DNA of 64,000 nucleotides from Thiocapsa bogorovii (GCF_021228795.1 NZ_CP089309.1:3534001-3598000); one strand, 5' to 3'; numbered from the stretch's first letter, positions 44,749 to 53,767 are shown. Translations and numbers: made by a program. The notes: a model not told the origin generated them from the sequence alone.

Positions 44749-44770
44749 AAAGGCGGGTCGCCCCGCCTTT
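44749..44770 (-). terminator. Intrinsic terminator downstream of the 65-residue gene
   Basis: AAAGGCGGG (44749-44757) pairs with CCCGCCTTT (44762-44770) around TCGC. On the minus strand the stem ends in TTTT. It lies 63 bp past the stop of the small gene and may also stop plus-strand transcripts from the secreted-protein gene. Confidence 0.75.
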
Positions 44771-44832
44771 CGGTCCGCTCTTCTGGAGGTGATCGCGCCG
44801 AGGCGCTTACATCGAGCTCAGGTCCTTCGGAC

Positions 44833-45030
44833 CTAGGCCTTGACCCAGTCTCCGAAGTTGTCCGTATTCTTCTCTTCGCCGTCCCCGTAGCCGGCCTCGT
44901 AGGCCTCGGTGAGGCGCTGCTCTTCGCGCTTCGGGTTCTGGAGGAAGCCGCACTGCCAGCCTTGGATGTACTCGTCGTCGACACCGAGTTGTTCCATTTT
45001 GGTTACAGCGTCGTAATAGAACTGGTTCAT
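44833..45030 (-). CDS. Small conserved-looking protein, 65 residues
   Basis: It starts at ATG 45030 (MNQFYYDAVTKMEQLGVDDEY) and has a run of aromatic/glycine positions, YIQGWQCGFLQNPKREEQR and AYEAGYGDGEEKN, ending in DNFGDWVKA. The repeated GWxxGF/AGYxDG pattern recalls ribosome-modulation-factor-like proteins, but I cannot assign it. A terminator follows, supporting a real monocistronic gene. Confidence 0.7.
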   Translation of the reverse strand: MNQFYYDAVTKMEQLGVDDEYIQGWQCGFLQNPKREEQRLTEAYEAGYGDGEEKNTDNFGDWVKA

Positions 45031-45432
45031 GTCCGCTCTCCGGGCTCTTATCGTTGACGAAGGGTCGGCTTGGAAAGGCCTTGCCTTCAAAAACCTTAAT
45101 CTTATTGGCGACGTGGATTCGGGTGCGTCGACCCGGACCCTCGGGTCCTCTCTCGAGTCTCGTATGGAGCCTAGCCCGCACAACCCGCATGGTCATGAGG
45201 GGGCGAGAAGGGCTATAAGAATACAGCGTTTTTCTTATGTGTGACAAGGCGATCGCGCACCCGGTTGCGCGCGTATTGCATCAGGTCCTGGCGTTGCCTT
45301 GTGAAGCCGAGCGCTAAAACCCACTCTCTTTCCAACTCAATTGCGGTGGTCGCCCGATAACGGGTCGCCTTCGCCCCGGGGTCTCGCGGACGAGGCCCTT
45401 TCGCACCAGGCTCAAGAGGAAGACGACCCGCT
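45031..45432. other. Intergenic region between divergent genes
   Basis: 402 bp. It must hold the promoters of the 65-residue gene (minus) and of the MoxR/DUF2201 pair (plus). A short GGACCC/GGGTCC stem is near 45136-45149 and an AT-rich stretch near 45210-45240. No gene is evident. Confidence 0.4.
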
Positions 45433-46476
45433 ATGCGTCCAGCCCAGTTGCTCCGCGTCCTCGAGCGCGAGTTTTCGAGTACCGCGGAAGGTCACCACAC
45501 CCCGGTCATGCTCTGGGGCCCTCCGGGTGTCGGAAAGTCGCAGATGGTGGCGCAGATCGCCGAGCGTCATCGGGTGCCCATGATCGATATCCGCCTGTCG
45601 CAGATGGAGCCGAGCGATCTGCGCGGGATCCCGTTCCGCGCCGGCGATCGGGTAGAGTGGGCGATCCCCGCCATCCTGCCGGACGCCGACCGACATGGGC
45701 CGGCCGGAATCCTCTTTCTCGACGAGATCACCTCGGCGCCGCCGGCGGTTTCGGCGGCGGCCTACCAGTTGATCCTGGATCGCCGACTCGGCGAGTATCA
45801 GGTTCCCGAGCGGTGGGCGATCTTCGCGGCCGGCAATCGGCAGGGTGATCGCGGCGTGACCTACAGCATGCCGTCGCCGCTCGCCAACCGCTTCTCGCAC
45901 TTCGAGGTCGAGACCCATCTGGACGACTGGGTTGCTTGGGCCTACGCGCAGGGCATCGACGAGCGTGTCATCGGCTTTCTGCGTTTCCGTCCGGAGCTGC
46001 TGTTTGATTTCGACCCGGCCCACAACCCGGTCGCCTTCCCCTCGCCTCGCTCCTGGGAGTTCGCGCACCGCTGTCTGAAGAAATTCGAGGACATCCCCGA
46101 GCTGCTGCAGGGCACCTTGCAGGGTTGTGTCGGGCCGGCGGCGGGGATCGAGGTCGCCGCCTTCGTCGACAGTCTGGATCAAATGCCCGATCTGGATGCC
46201 ATCCTGGCGGGCGAGGTCGTGCCTGTCCCGCGCGAGATCGATCTGCAATACGCCGTCGCGGCTGCACTGGTCGGCCGTGCCATCCGCGCGCAGGCGGAGC
46301 CGGACAAGGATCGGGTGATCGGCAACATCCTCGCTTACGCAGGTCGTTTTCCGCAGCGCGAGATGGGTGTCATGCTCGTGTCCGATCTGCACCGCGCGGT
46401 CGGAAATAGCCTCTTCGAGGTACCGGCCTTCGCGGATTGGGCCGCCGTCGTTGCCGGCGTGATGCTCTATGAGTAG
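45433..46476 (+). CDS. MoxR-type AAA+ ATPase
   Basis: 347 residues. Walker A WGPPGVGKS (28-36), Walker B ILFLDEI (D97/E98), sensor 1 FAAGN and the arginine-finger-like ANRFSHFEV region. MoxR ATPases work with VWA-domain proteins as chaperones in maturing enzyme complexes. Its stop overlaps the start of a DUF2201 VWA-like protein by 8 bp, making a classical ATPase/VWA pair. Confidence 0.9.
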   Translation: MRPAQLLRVLEREFSSTAEGHHTPVMLWGPPGVGKSQMVAQIAERHRVPMIDIRLSQMEPSDLRGIPFRAGDRVEWAIPAILPDADRHGPAGILFLDEITSAPPAVSAAAYQLILDRRLGEYQVPERWAIFAAGNRQGDRGVTYSMPSPLANRFSHFEVETHLDDWVAWAYAQGIDERVIGFLRFRPELLFDFDPAHNPVAFPSPRSWEFAHRCLKKFEDIPELLQGTLQGCVGPAAGIEVAAFVDSLDQMPDLDAILAGEVVPVPREIDLQYAVAAALVGRAIRAQAEPDKDRVIGNILAYAGRFPQREMGVMLVSDLHRAVGNSLFEVPAFADWAAVVAGVMLYE

Positions 46477-47767
46477 CGGTGTCGGTGCCACAGGCTGCGC
46501 CGTCATATCCGATACCGAGCGGCAAGCCATCGAGACCAAGCTCGCGGCAGCCCGGACGCGCTTGATCCTGGACAAGCCTTTCCTCGGCGCCTTGGTGCTG
46601 CGTCTGCCGATGCATGCCTCGAACCCGGATTGGTGCCCGACGACGGCCACCGACGCGCGCGCCTTCTACTACAACCCCGAATACATTCAGAGCCTGAGCC
46701 TCGACCAGACCCAGTTTATGCTGGCGCACGAGGCCCTGCATTGTGCACTGTCGCATTTCGCTCGGCGGCAGCATCGCGTCAAGCACAAGTGGGATCTCGC
46801 TTGCGATTACGCCATCAATCCGCTCTTGATCGACGAGGGTCTGAAGCCCCCGCCGAATGCCTTGGTGATGCCGCCCTACAAGGGCATGACCGCCGAAGAG
46901 ATCTACCCGCTCATCGACGACAATGACGAGTCCGAGACCCTCGACACGCATGCCTACGATCGCGACAACCAGCAGGGCGGCAGCCGGTCCGGGATGAGCG
47001 AGAAGGATCTCGATCGCATGCCCGAGCAGCCACAAGAGCAACAGGGCGAGTCCGAAGCCGGGCAGGGGACGACACGCTCCTCGCAACCGAACCAAGCCGA
47101 CGGGTCCGACGGCGGCGTGGGCAAGCCCGAGCCCTTGACCCCGGACGAGCAAGAGACCCTCTCTGTGCAATGGCAGCAGCGTCTCGCAGGGGCTGCGCAG
47201 CAGGCCGGCAAGCTCGGCGGCGAGATGGCGCGGATGATCGACCATCTCCTACAGCCGCGCTTGCCCTGGCGCATGCTTCTTGCGCGCTACATGACGGCCG
47301 TCTCGCGAGACGATTACAGCTACGCGCGCCCGTCGCGTCGCGCGGGCGACTTCATCATGCCCAGCCTGCGTAGTCATCAGACGGACCTGGTGGTCGCAGT
47401 GGATACCTCGGGCTCGATCAAGGCGGAGGAGCTGGAGGAGTTTATCGGAGAGATCGACGCGCTCAAGGGTCAGGTGCGTGCTCGTGTGACCCTCTTGCCC
47501 TGCGATGCGGCCTTGTGTGAAGGTGCCCCCTTTCGGTTCGAGCCTTGGGAGAGCTTTCAGCTGCCCGAGGCGATCCGCGGCGGCGGTGGTACGAGCTTCC
47601 GACCGGTTTTTCAGTGGATCGATCGGGAGGGCGTCCGCCCGGATCTGCTGGTCTACTTCACCGATGCGCAAGGCGAGTTTCCACCGGCCGAGCCGGCGTT
47701 TCCGGTGATCTGGCTCGTGAAGGGGCAGGGAAAGGTGCCCTGGGGGCAGCGGATCCAGCTCAACTAG
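46469..47767 (+). CDS. DUF2201 VWA-like metallopeptidase-type protein
   Basis: 432 residues. The N-terminal half has a putative metallopeptidase helix QFMLAHEALHCALSH (H87, E88, H91). A low-complexity Gln/Glu/Ser region follows (about 165-225). The C-terminal half is the VWA-like domain with LVVAVDTSGSIKAEELEEF (MIDAS-type DxSxS) and GGGGTSFRPVFQWI. This is the DUF2201 arrangement and is a partner of the preceding MoxR ATPase. The specific substrate is unknown. Confidence 0.88.
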   Translation: MSSGVGATGCAVISDTERQAIETKLAAARTRLILDKPFLGALVLRLPMHASNPDWCPTTATDARAFYYNPEYIQSLSLDQTQFMLAHEALHCALSHFARRQHRVKHKWDLACDYAINPLLIDEGLKPPPNALVMPPYKGMTAEEIYPLIDDNDESETLDTHAYDRDNQQGGSRSGMSEKDLDRMPEQPQEQQGESEAGQGTTRSSQPNQADGSDGGVGKPEPLTPDEQETLSVQWQQRLAGAAQQAGKLGGEMARMIDHLLQPRLPWRMLLARYMTAVSRDDYSYARPSRRAGDFIMPSLRSHQTDLVVAVDTSGSIKAEELEEFIGEIDALKGQVRARVTLLPCDAALCEGAPFRFEPWESFQLPEAIRGGGGTSFRPVFQWIDREGVRPDLLVYFTDAQGEFPPAEPAFPVIWLVKGQGKVPWGQRIQLN

Positions 47768-47769
47768 TG

Positions 47770-47854
47770 CTGAATCGCGTTCGGGGTGGCAGGGTTTGTT
47801 TCGAGGTCGATGTAGCGAATGCGTGAACAACGACCTCGGTGCGACGCGATTCAG
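47770..47854. repeat. Inverted-repeat element, copy 5 (85 bp)
   Basis: CTGAATCGCGT (47770-47780) is exactly inverted as ACGCGATTCAG (47844-47854). A nested pair CGAGGTCG/CGACCTCG lies inside. It starts 2 bp after the DUF2201 stop codon. Confidence 0.65.
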
Positions 47855-47995
47855 GAGATTTTTTGTGTTCGGGACGCGCCGCCGGAACGAAGCCCGCGTG
47901 TGGTGAACAGCTTTACGTCGACGAAAACCTTAGATGGTTCGCGCACGGCGCGCGCTTTCAGGAACTACCAGGTACGCATTGCGTCTCACGAAACC

Positions 47996-49516
47996 ATGAT
48001 GATCCGGATGTTTCTCGGTCGGTGTCGACGGTTCGCGCTCGGCGGGCTTGCGTGCTTGGCGGTCATGTCCACGTCGATATCTATGCCGGTCTCGGCCGAT
48101 GCCTACAGCCTTCCCGATATGGGCAGCTCGTCGGACAGCATGATGACCCGGTCCGCCGAGGCGCGGCTCGGAAAACTTTTCATGCGCAGTGTGCGCAACG
48201 CCCTGCCCGTCCTGGACGATCCGCTCGCGACCAGCTACATCGAATCCTTGGGCACCGCCTTGGTGGAGTCTGATCCGACCGCCGGGGGAAACTTCACCTT
48301 CTTCGTGATCGATGAGCCGGTCGTCAACGCGTTCGCGGGTCCGGGTGGTTATATCGGCGTCTATTCCGGGCTGATCTTGGCGGCGGAGACCGAGAGCGAG
48401 CTCGCGGCCGTGATGGCGCATGAGATTGCGCATGTTACCCAGCGCCATTTGATGCGCTCGTTCGAGGACCAGAGCAAGCTCAGCCTTCCGACGACGGCCT
48501 TGCTGATCGCTGCGGCCGTCCTCGGCGCGCAGGTCTCGCCGGATGCCGGTGTCGCTGCGATCGCGGGAGTGCAGGCCGCGGCGCTTCAGCGCAGGATCAA
48601 CTTTACCCGCGACAACGAGAAGGAGGCCGATCGGATCGGGATCCAGACCCTGGCCGGTGCCGGTCACGACCCCTTTGCGATGGCCGGCTTCTTCGAGCGG
48701 CTCGCCAAGGCGACCCGCGTCTACGAGTCCAACGCGCCGGAGTTCCTGCGCACGCATCCGGTGACGGCCGACCGAATCTCGGATTCGCTCGGGCGAGCCG
48801 AGAGTTTCGGCGTGCGTCAGCGTCCGGATAGCCTGGGGTTTCAGCTGACGCGCGCCAAACTGCGCGAGCGATCCTATCGGAGGGCCGAGCAGTCCGTCGC
48901 CCATTTCGAGGACACCTTGCGGGGAGGACGCTTTCGCGAAGAGATCGCCGAGCGTTACGGCTATGCCCTCGCCCTGCAGCGCGCGCGACGGTTCACCGAG
49001 GCGAAGCGCGAGAGCGACAAACTCATCGCAGCTCATCCGAGCCGGGCCGAGTTTATCGTCCTGGATGCCGAGCTCGATTCGGCACTCGGAAAGGGAGCGG
49101 AGGCTCTGGCGCACCTCAGGCAGGCCGTGAGCCTTTTCCCGAGCCAATGGCCGTTGCGCGTCGCTTACGCCGAGGCCCTCACGACGGCCGGTCAGCCTGC
49201 ACGTGCGCTCGATGAGCTGAAGGCCGTGGCCAGGGTGCGGCCGGCCAATGCAATGCTCTACGAGATGATCGTGCTGGCGGCGACCCAGGCGGGCGATCAG
49301 ACGAGTGTCGATCGCTATCGCGCGGAGAAGCTTTATGTCGAGGGGGATCTCGAGCCTGCCATCAGGCATCTCGAGCTGGCGTTGCGTCGACGCGACGTCC
49401 CTTATCACGACGCCGCTCAGATCCAGGTCCGGCTCGACGCCTGGCGCGAAGAGGAGCGCGACGAGAAGAAGCGAGGCGGAAATCCCCTGCGCGCCGCGCC
49501 CTTGAGCCTGCGATGA
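47996..49516 (+). CDS. bepA: BepA-type periplasmic M48 metalloprotease/chaperone
   Basis: 506 residues. A signal peptide (after MMIRMFLGRCRRF) is followed by the M48 domain with VMAHEIAHVTQRHL (H142, E143, H146) and the third ligand E210 in NEKEADRIG, then RTHPVTADRI. The C-terminal part (about 290-490) consists of TPR-like helices. This is the BepA/YfgC layout, which handles outer-membrane protein assembly (LptD, BAM) in the periplasm. ATG 47996 was chosen because upstream codons give no signal peptide. Confidence 0.9.
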   Translation: MMIRMFLGRCRRFALGGLACLAVMSTSISMPVSADAYSLPDMGSSSDSMMTRSAEARLGKLFMRSVRNALPVLDDPLATSYIESLGTALVESDPTAGGNFTFFVIDEPVVNAFAGPGGYIGVYSGLILAAETESELAAVMAHEIAHVTQRHLMRSFEDQSKLSLPTTALLIAAAVLGAQVSPDAGVAAIAGVQAAALQRRINFTRDNEKEADRIGIQTLAGAGHDPFAMAGFFERLAKATRVYESNAPEFLRTHPVTADRISDSLGRAESFGVRQRPDSLGFQLTRAKLRERSYRRAEQSVAHFEDTLRGGRFREEIAERYGYALALQRARRFTEAKRESDKLIAAHPSRAEFIVLDAELDSALGKGAEALAHLRQAVSLFPSQWPLRVAYAEALTTAGQPARALDELKAVARVRPANAMLYEMIVLAATQAGDQTSVDRYRAEKLYVEGDLEPAIRHLELALRRRDVPYHDAAQIQVRLDAWREEERDEKKRGGNPLRAAPLSLR

Positions 49517-49932
49517 AGTGCGTTCCAAGTCCAGTTGGAGTGCGGTAACATTGTCCGGGCGTGGATGTCGGGAAAGCGCTCCGACGCGTCGGATCCGGCA
49601 TCCGGCATGACCGTGGCGGGTGGCCTGATCCGGCCAGCCCGTGCAGTGGATCAATAATAAGATCGAGAAGAAGTGGAGGATTTCACCGTTCACACCCCAC
49701 GCGGGTCGGATCGGGTTGAAGCGGGCTTGAGCGTCCGCGTTTCACGTCCGATTTCCGGTCGCGCGCCTACTTCATCAAGGTCGTTCGACTCCCGGGATGC
49801 CCGGTTGCCCGCATCGGGCCCTGCCGGTCACTCGGGAACGTCCTCGGTGCGCCGGCGTCTGCGAACCGTCCCGACGCGTGTGATGCTTGTCGCAATCTAG
49901 ACCACCCACCCATGCTCCATAGGAGATGTTCC
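49517..49932. other. Intergenic region upstream of soxYZ
   Basis: 416 bp with no gene. It should contain the soxYZ promoter; no strong sigma-70 boxes were recognised. A good AGGAG (49921-49925) precedes the soxY start. Confidence 0.4.
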
Positions 49933-50406
49933 ATGATCGATGCAAAACGTCGAATCCTGCTGAAGGGTTCACTCGCCGCCGGTACCGTCGGAGTCGCCGT
50001 CGGCGCCGGTCTGCTGTCCCCCCGAATGGTCCTTGCGAGCTGGAACGAGGCGGCCTTCCATGCGAAGGATCTGCCGGCGGCCCTGACGAGTCTGATGGGA
50101 TCGGATGCCACCGAGACCAGCGATACGATCAAGATCAAGGCACCGGACATTGCTGAAAACGGTGCAGTCGTGCCGGTCACCGTCGAGACGGATATGGAAG
50201 GCGTCAAGTCGATCGCGATCGTTGCCGACCAGAACCAGACACCGCTCATTGCCTCGTTCGACCTCGGCGAGTCTGCGCTGCCCTTCGTCTCTACGCGGAT
50301 CAAGATGGCCAAGACATCCAACGTCGTAGCCGTGGTTCAGACCGCCGACAAGCTCTACAGCAACGCCAAGGAAGTGAAGGTCACCATCGGCGGCTGCGGC
50401 GGCTGA
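49933..50406 (+). CDS. soxY: Thiosulfate oxidation carrier protein SoxY
   Basis: 157 residues. It has a twin-arginine-like leader (KRRILLKGSLAAG) and the C-terminal swinging arm ending GGCGG, whose cysteine carries sulfur intermediates during periplasmic thiosulfate oxidation. The body has the SoxY beta-sandwich (ENGAVVPVTVETDMEGV). It is followed by soxZ after 54 bp. A soxYZ unit apart from soxBXA is usual in Chromatiaceae. Confidence 0.97.
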   Translation: MIDAKRRILLKGSLAAGTVGVAVGAGLLSPRMVLASWNEAAFHAKDLPAALTSLMGSDATETSDTIKIKAPDIAENGAVVPVTVETDMEGVKSIAIVADQNQTPLIASFDLGESALPFVSTRIKMAKTSNVVAVVQTADKLYSNAKEVKVTIGGCGG

Positions 50407-50460
50407 TCGAATCGATTCCCGCGGGACACGGCATAGACACCAAATTCGAGGTATACAGAG

Positions 50461-50772
50461 ATGTCAGACATCAAGATCCGCGCCAAGCTCAAAGACGGCG
50501 AAACCGAAGTCAAGTGCTTGATGAGCCACCCGATGGAAACCGGGCTGCGTAAGGACAGCAAGACCGGCGAGCTGGTTCCGGCACACTTCATCCAGGAAGT
50601 CGTCTGCAAATCCAAGGATCAGGTCGTGATGACCGCCAATTGGAGCGGCGGCGTGTCCAAGAACCCCTATCTCGCATTCAAGTTTGCGGGCGGCGCGGCC
50701 GGGGATCCGATCGAGGTCACCTGGACGGACAATATGGGCGAAACCCAGAGCGCAACCAGCGAGATCTCCTGA
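50461..50772 (+). CDS. soxZ: Thiosulfate oxidation carrier complex protein SoxZ
   Basis: 103 residues, no signal peptide, exported as a complex with SoxY. Family sequences include IRAKLKDGETEVKCLMSHPM, GLRKDSKTGELVPAHFIQEV and WSGGVSKNPYLAFKF. Its role is to dimerise with SoxY and shape the binding of Sox enzymes. Confidence 0.97.
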   Translation: MSDIKIRAKLKDGETEVKCLMSHPMETGLRKDSKTGELVPAHFIQEVVCKSKDQVVMTANWSGGVSKNPYLAFKFAGGAAGDPIEVTWTDNMGETQSATSEIS

Positions 50773-50806
50773 TCTCCGGATCGTCTATCCGGGCACAGGG
50801 ATGTGC

Positions 50807-51733
50807 TCAGGTCGCCTCCGATATCCTGCTGCGCAATCGCGACACCTGCTCGAGCGTATGCCGGTCCGCAAGCGGTCCGTTGTAGAGACCCGGGGCCCCC
50901 TGCGGGCGACGTCTAAAGCGTTTGTACGGCCAAACGTATTGCTCAGGGCAGATCGAGACACACTGCTCGATCCCTTTGTTGAGCGCAGTCGCCGCCTCGA
51001 TATCGTCCGCGCTGTCGATTCCGGCCGGAGCCGGGATGCAGTGCATCCTGAACCCCTTCGCCCCCTTCATCCGTTCGGCAAACATGAAGATCACGGGCGC
51101 GCCCGTGCGGCGCGATAGTCGGTTGACCAAGAGCATGGTAAAGGCCGGAATCCCGAAGAAGGGTGCGAAGACAGCGCCTTTGTCGGCCTTGGGCTCCTGA
51201 TCGGGTAAGATACCGACATAGTCCCCGCGTTCAAGCGCCTGGACCAGGACCCGGATGCCCTTCGCCGTGATCGGTGCGAGCTCGGCTCCGCTGCGGGCGC
51301 GAGAGGCCAGAATCATATCGTCGAGATATTTCTGCGGTTTGTAGAAAATCGCTGTCGGACCTTGTGCCGCGAGGTGCAATCCGGCCAACTCCCAAGCGCC
51401 TAGATGCGGGGAGAGGACGATCAAGCCCTTACCGTCGCGCCGCTCCAGCAGTTCGCCCCCTCTGACCTCGCGGACCAGTGCGAGCACCTCATCCGCCGGG
51501 CGCAACCACAGATGTGCGATCTCGACATAGGTCTTGCCGAACTCCCGCAGATTTCGGTTGCGCAACCGGATCTGTTCCTTCCCGTCGAGATCCGGAAAGC
51601 AGAGTGCGATATTCACGAGCGCGTTGCGTCGTTGCTTGTTGGGCCATAGACCGATCAGCAGCCCGATGGCCGAGCCGAGGCCGTGTGCTGTGCCGAGCGG
51701 TAGCCGGTTCAGTAGACGCATGAGGTTGCGCAC
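50807..51733 (-). CDS. LpxL/HtrB-family lipid A acyltransferase-like protein
   Basis: 308 residues from GTG 51733, which has AAAGGA 7 bases upstream; the frame stays open much further but without family-like sequence. The acyltransferase motif SPHLGAWELAG (H-x4-E) and the later DQEPKADKGAVFAPFFG region mark the LpxL/LpxM family, which adds secondary acyl chains to lipid A at the inner membrane. Which position it acylates cannot be told. Confidence 0.88.
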   Translation of the reverse strand: MRNLMRLLNRLPLGTAHGLGSAIGLLIGLWPNKQRRNALVNIALCFPDLDGKEQIRLRNRNLREFGKTYVEIAHLWLRPADEVLALVREVRGGELLERRDGKGLIVLSPHLGAWELAGLHLAAQGPTAIFYKPQKYLDDMILASRARSGAELAPITAKGIRVLVQALERGDYVGILPDQEPKADKGAVFAPFFGIPAFTMLLVNRLSRRTGAPVIFMFAERMKGAKGFRMHCIPAPAGIDSADDIEAATALNKGIEQCVSICPEQYVWPYKRFRRRPQGAPGLYNGPLADRHTLEQVSRLRSRISEAT

Positions 51734-51982
51734 CAAGGCATCCTTTATGTCTGCGCTTCTTGGTCCTTCGACAGGTTGCCTCTTGTGCCCCAAACCGATC
51801 TCCTTTGAGTCTTCGCGCCCTGCCGATCCTTCTCGGATACAACGCTGCGTTGCGCTTCGGATTCGAACGATAGATCCGAGTCGCTTGTTAAACTGCCCGG
51901 AGCCGCTGACCGCCATCGGGTACCGCCGGGATGCTCTCCGGTTCAACGGCACTCCGCCGGGATGCGATGCGGCGATCAATCA

Positions 51983-52013
51983 CAACAACAACAACAACCA
52001 CAACCACAACCAC
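51983..52013. repeat. CAA/CCA simple-sequence repeat upstream of the rhodanese gene
   Basis: Five CAA units (51983-51997) are followed by CCACAA-type repeats to about 52013, ending 17 bp before the chosen GTG start of the rhodanese. In frame upstream of that GTG it would encode a glutamine/proline run. Confidence 0.7.
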
Positions 52014-52030
52014 CAAACGAGGTATCCCGC

Positions 52031-52459
52031 GTGAATGACGATCATCCGAGATCACTAACGCCCCAAGAGGCCTTCGACATGCTCCAAGAGCATCCCCAAG
52101 CGGTTCTTGTCGATATTCGCTCCTCGATGGAGTTTCTCTTCGTGGGCCACCCCAAGGGTGCCGTGCATGTCCCCTGGATCGACGAGCCGGATTGGGTGGT
52201 CAACCCCCATTTCGTGACCGAGATCCGCAAACTCTTACTCGGCGGCGCCGTCTGCGAGCCGGGAGCGCCATGCGCGCCTGTCATCCTGATCTGTCGCAGC
52301 GGCAAGCGCTCGCTCGAAGCCGGTAAGGCGTTGGTCAAAGACGGGCTCAAGGCCGTCTATCACGTCGACGAGGGCTTCGAGGGCGATCTCGACGAACATC
52401 ACCATAGAAGCACCCAAGGCGGTTGGCGCTTCCGCGGCTTGCCCTGGGAGCAGTGCTGA
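52031..52459 (+). CDS. Rhodanese-like sulfurtransferase
   Basis: 142 residues from GTG 52031. A single rhodanese domain with AVLVDIRSSMEFLFVGHPKGAVHV and the active-site loop ILICRSGKRSLEAG (catalytic Cys of CRSGKRS). It is probably cytoplasmic and moves sulfane sulfur, which suits the sulfur-oxidising context and the nearby sox genes. An ATG at 51962 would add a glutamine-rich leader from the CAA repeat; the GTG is preferred. Confidence 0.88.
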   Translation: MNDDHPRSLTPQEAFDMLQEHPQAVLVDIRSSMEFLFVGHPKGAVHVPWIDEPDWVVNPHFVTEIRKLLLGGAVCEPGAPCAPVILICRSGKRSLEAGKALVKDGLKAVYHVDEGFEGDLDEHHHRSTQGGWRFRGLPWEQC

Positions 52460-52481
52460 GTTGTAGAGTCGCTGCGTGACG

Positions 52482-52508
52482 CCCGGCCCGATCCGCCCCG
52501 GGGCCGGG
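52482..52508. terminator. GC-rich stem-loop between convergent genes
   Basis: CCCGGCCC (52482-52489) pairs with GGGCCGGG (52501-52508). It lies between the rhodanese and the HscB-like gene, which converge. No T run follows, so its efficiency is uncertain. Confidence 0.4.
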
Positions 52509-52524
52509 TACTTAGCGGCCGGTC

Positions 52525-53100
52525 TCAGGACCGGGACGTCAAAGCCGCTCGACGGTCCTCGGCATCACGTCGACAGGTCCCGACGAGCTCGAGTTGGCGC
52601 AGGATCTCGCGTGCCGTGGTGAGGTTCTGCGGTGACGGATCGGCGAGCACACGCTGCAGGTCCTTCTCCAGAGACGCCCCCTGCTCGGCGAGATCAGTCA
52701 GCATCCCGGCCACCGCTGAAGCCGGATCAGGCCGGCTGGTTGCCTCGTCGAGGCTTTCACGCAGCTCGATCTCGGCCATCAGGAAGCCTTCGAGGGCGCC
52801 ATACTCGCCGGCGCCCGAGCCGTAGCCTTCGCTTCGGCATTCCAAAAGATCGAGAAGGTAAGCGGCGCGGGCCAAGGGGTCGAGCAAGGTGCGGTAGGCC
52901 AACTCGATCTCGATCGGCGACTGCTCGCACGTCGAGTCCTCCGCCGATTCCGGAACGCCGTACGAGTTCGCCGAGTCCCCGTCGAGTAAGGCTCGGTAGC
53001 GCTCGCACAGGCGGGAATGGTCGACCACAAATCCGATCGGCAGATCGAAGAGATCGAAATAGTTCTTGGAACCGTTCAAAACGGCGGAGATCGTTGCCAC
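52525..53100 (-). CDS. HscB-like J-type co-chaperone without HPD motif
   Basis: 191 residues from GTG 53100 (a TTG at 53079 is an alternative). The N-terminal part aligns with HscB (NYFDLFDLPIGFVVDHSRL, ERYRALL, then IELAYRTLLDPLARAAYLLDLL), and the C-terminal part has the IscU-binding three-helix layout (GFLMAEIELRESLDEA). At the place of the essential HPD tripeptide the sequence reads S43-A44-N45, so it should not stimulate an Hsp70 ATPase. It lies 121 bp downstream of iscR; iscS, iscU, iscA, hscA and fdx are absent from the window. It may be a degenerated duplicate or a protein that has kept only client binding. Confidence 0.8.
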   Translation of the reverse strand: MATISAVLNGSKNYFDLFDLPIGFVVDHSRLCERYRALLDGDSANSYGVPESAEDSTCEQSPIEIELAYRTLLDPLARAAYLLDLLECRSEGYGSGAGEYGALEGFLMAEIELRESLDEATSRPDPASAVAGMLTDLAEQGASLEKDLQRVLADPSPQNLTTAREILRQLELVGTCRRDAEDRRAALTSRS

Positions 53101-53221
53101 CTGCGGCGAGCCTCGACCCGGAATCCGACAACCGAACCCGAATGCTAGTGCCTGCAGGTCACTCAAGGCAAGCCGACGGCGTCTTTGGCGGCAACTCCGC
53201 GTGCGTCGCCGCGGCGTTGGG

Positions 53222-53704
53222 TCAGGCGTTGGCGACGATGCGTTGCACGCCGAGCTTGACGTCGACGGCCGTGCAGGTCGTGCCCGGACGGTTGCCCGTT
53301 TCGTCGCGGCGGTCGACAAGCTGCTGGAGGCTGATGCGATTGAGATAATCGTAGATGCGTTCGCTTAGATCGTGCCAGAGGTCGTGGGTCAGGCAAGGGC
53401 CGTTGTTCTGACAGTTGTGCGCGCCGCCGCAGCGGGTCGTGTCGACGTTCTCGTCTACTGCGGCGATCACCTCCGCGATCTGAATGTCGGCGGCTTGGCG
53501 TGCCAGGTTGTATCCGCCGCCCGGCCCGCGGACGCTCGTCACGAGTGCGCGTCGTCGCAGCTTCGCGAAAAGTTGCTCGAGGTAAGACAGGGAAATGCCT
53601 TGACGTTGGGCGATGTCGGCCAATGCGATCGGCCCTTGCCCTTGATGGATGGCTAGATCGAGCATTGCCGTGACCGCATAGCGGCCCTTCGTGGTCAGTC
53701 TCAC
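53222..53704 (-). CDS. iscR: Fe-S cluster regulator IscR
   Basis: 160 residues from GTG 53704. An Rrf2-family winged helix ([41 protein letters not shown]) is followed by the cluster ligands C92, C98 and C104 with H107, the same positions as in E. coli IscR. It senses Fe-S status and represses isc genes, usually its own promoter too. Confidence 0.96.
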   Translation of the reverse strand: MRLTTKGRYAVTAMLDLAIHQGQGPIALADIAQRQGISLSYLEQLFAKLRRRALVTSVRGPGGGYNLARQAADIQIAEVIAAVDENVDTTRCGGAHNCQNNGPCLTHDLWHDLSERIYDYLNRISLQQLVDRRDETGNRPGTTCTAVDVKLGVQRIVANA

Positions 53705-53738
53705 GTGCGCCTCGCTCCGTTAAACGATATGCCGCAAT

Positions 53739-53767
53739 ATGATACGTTACCCGACCACGGTGATCAA
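53739..53767 (-). promoter_or_regulatory. iscR: iscR promoter
   Basis: On the minus strand, -35 TTGATC (53762-53767), 17-bp spacer, -10 TATCAT (53739-53744), about 35 bp upstream of the GTG start. The region is a likely target of IscR autoregulation, though no clear type 1 site was assigned. Confidence 0.6.

Noticed and set aside
47930-49693. A 587-codon open frame on the minus strand
   Set aside because: It is antisense to the BepA-type protease, whose HEIAH and ExxAD motifs show the true frame.
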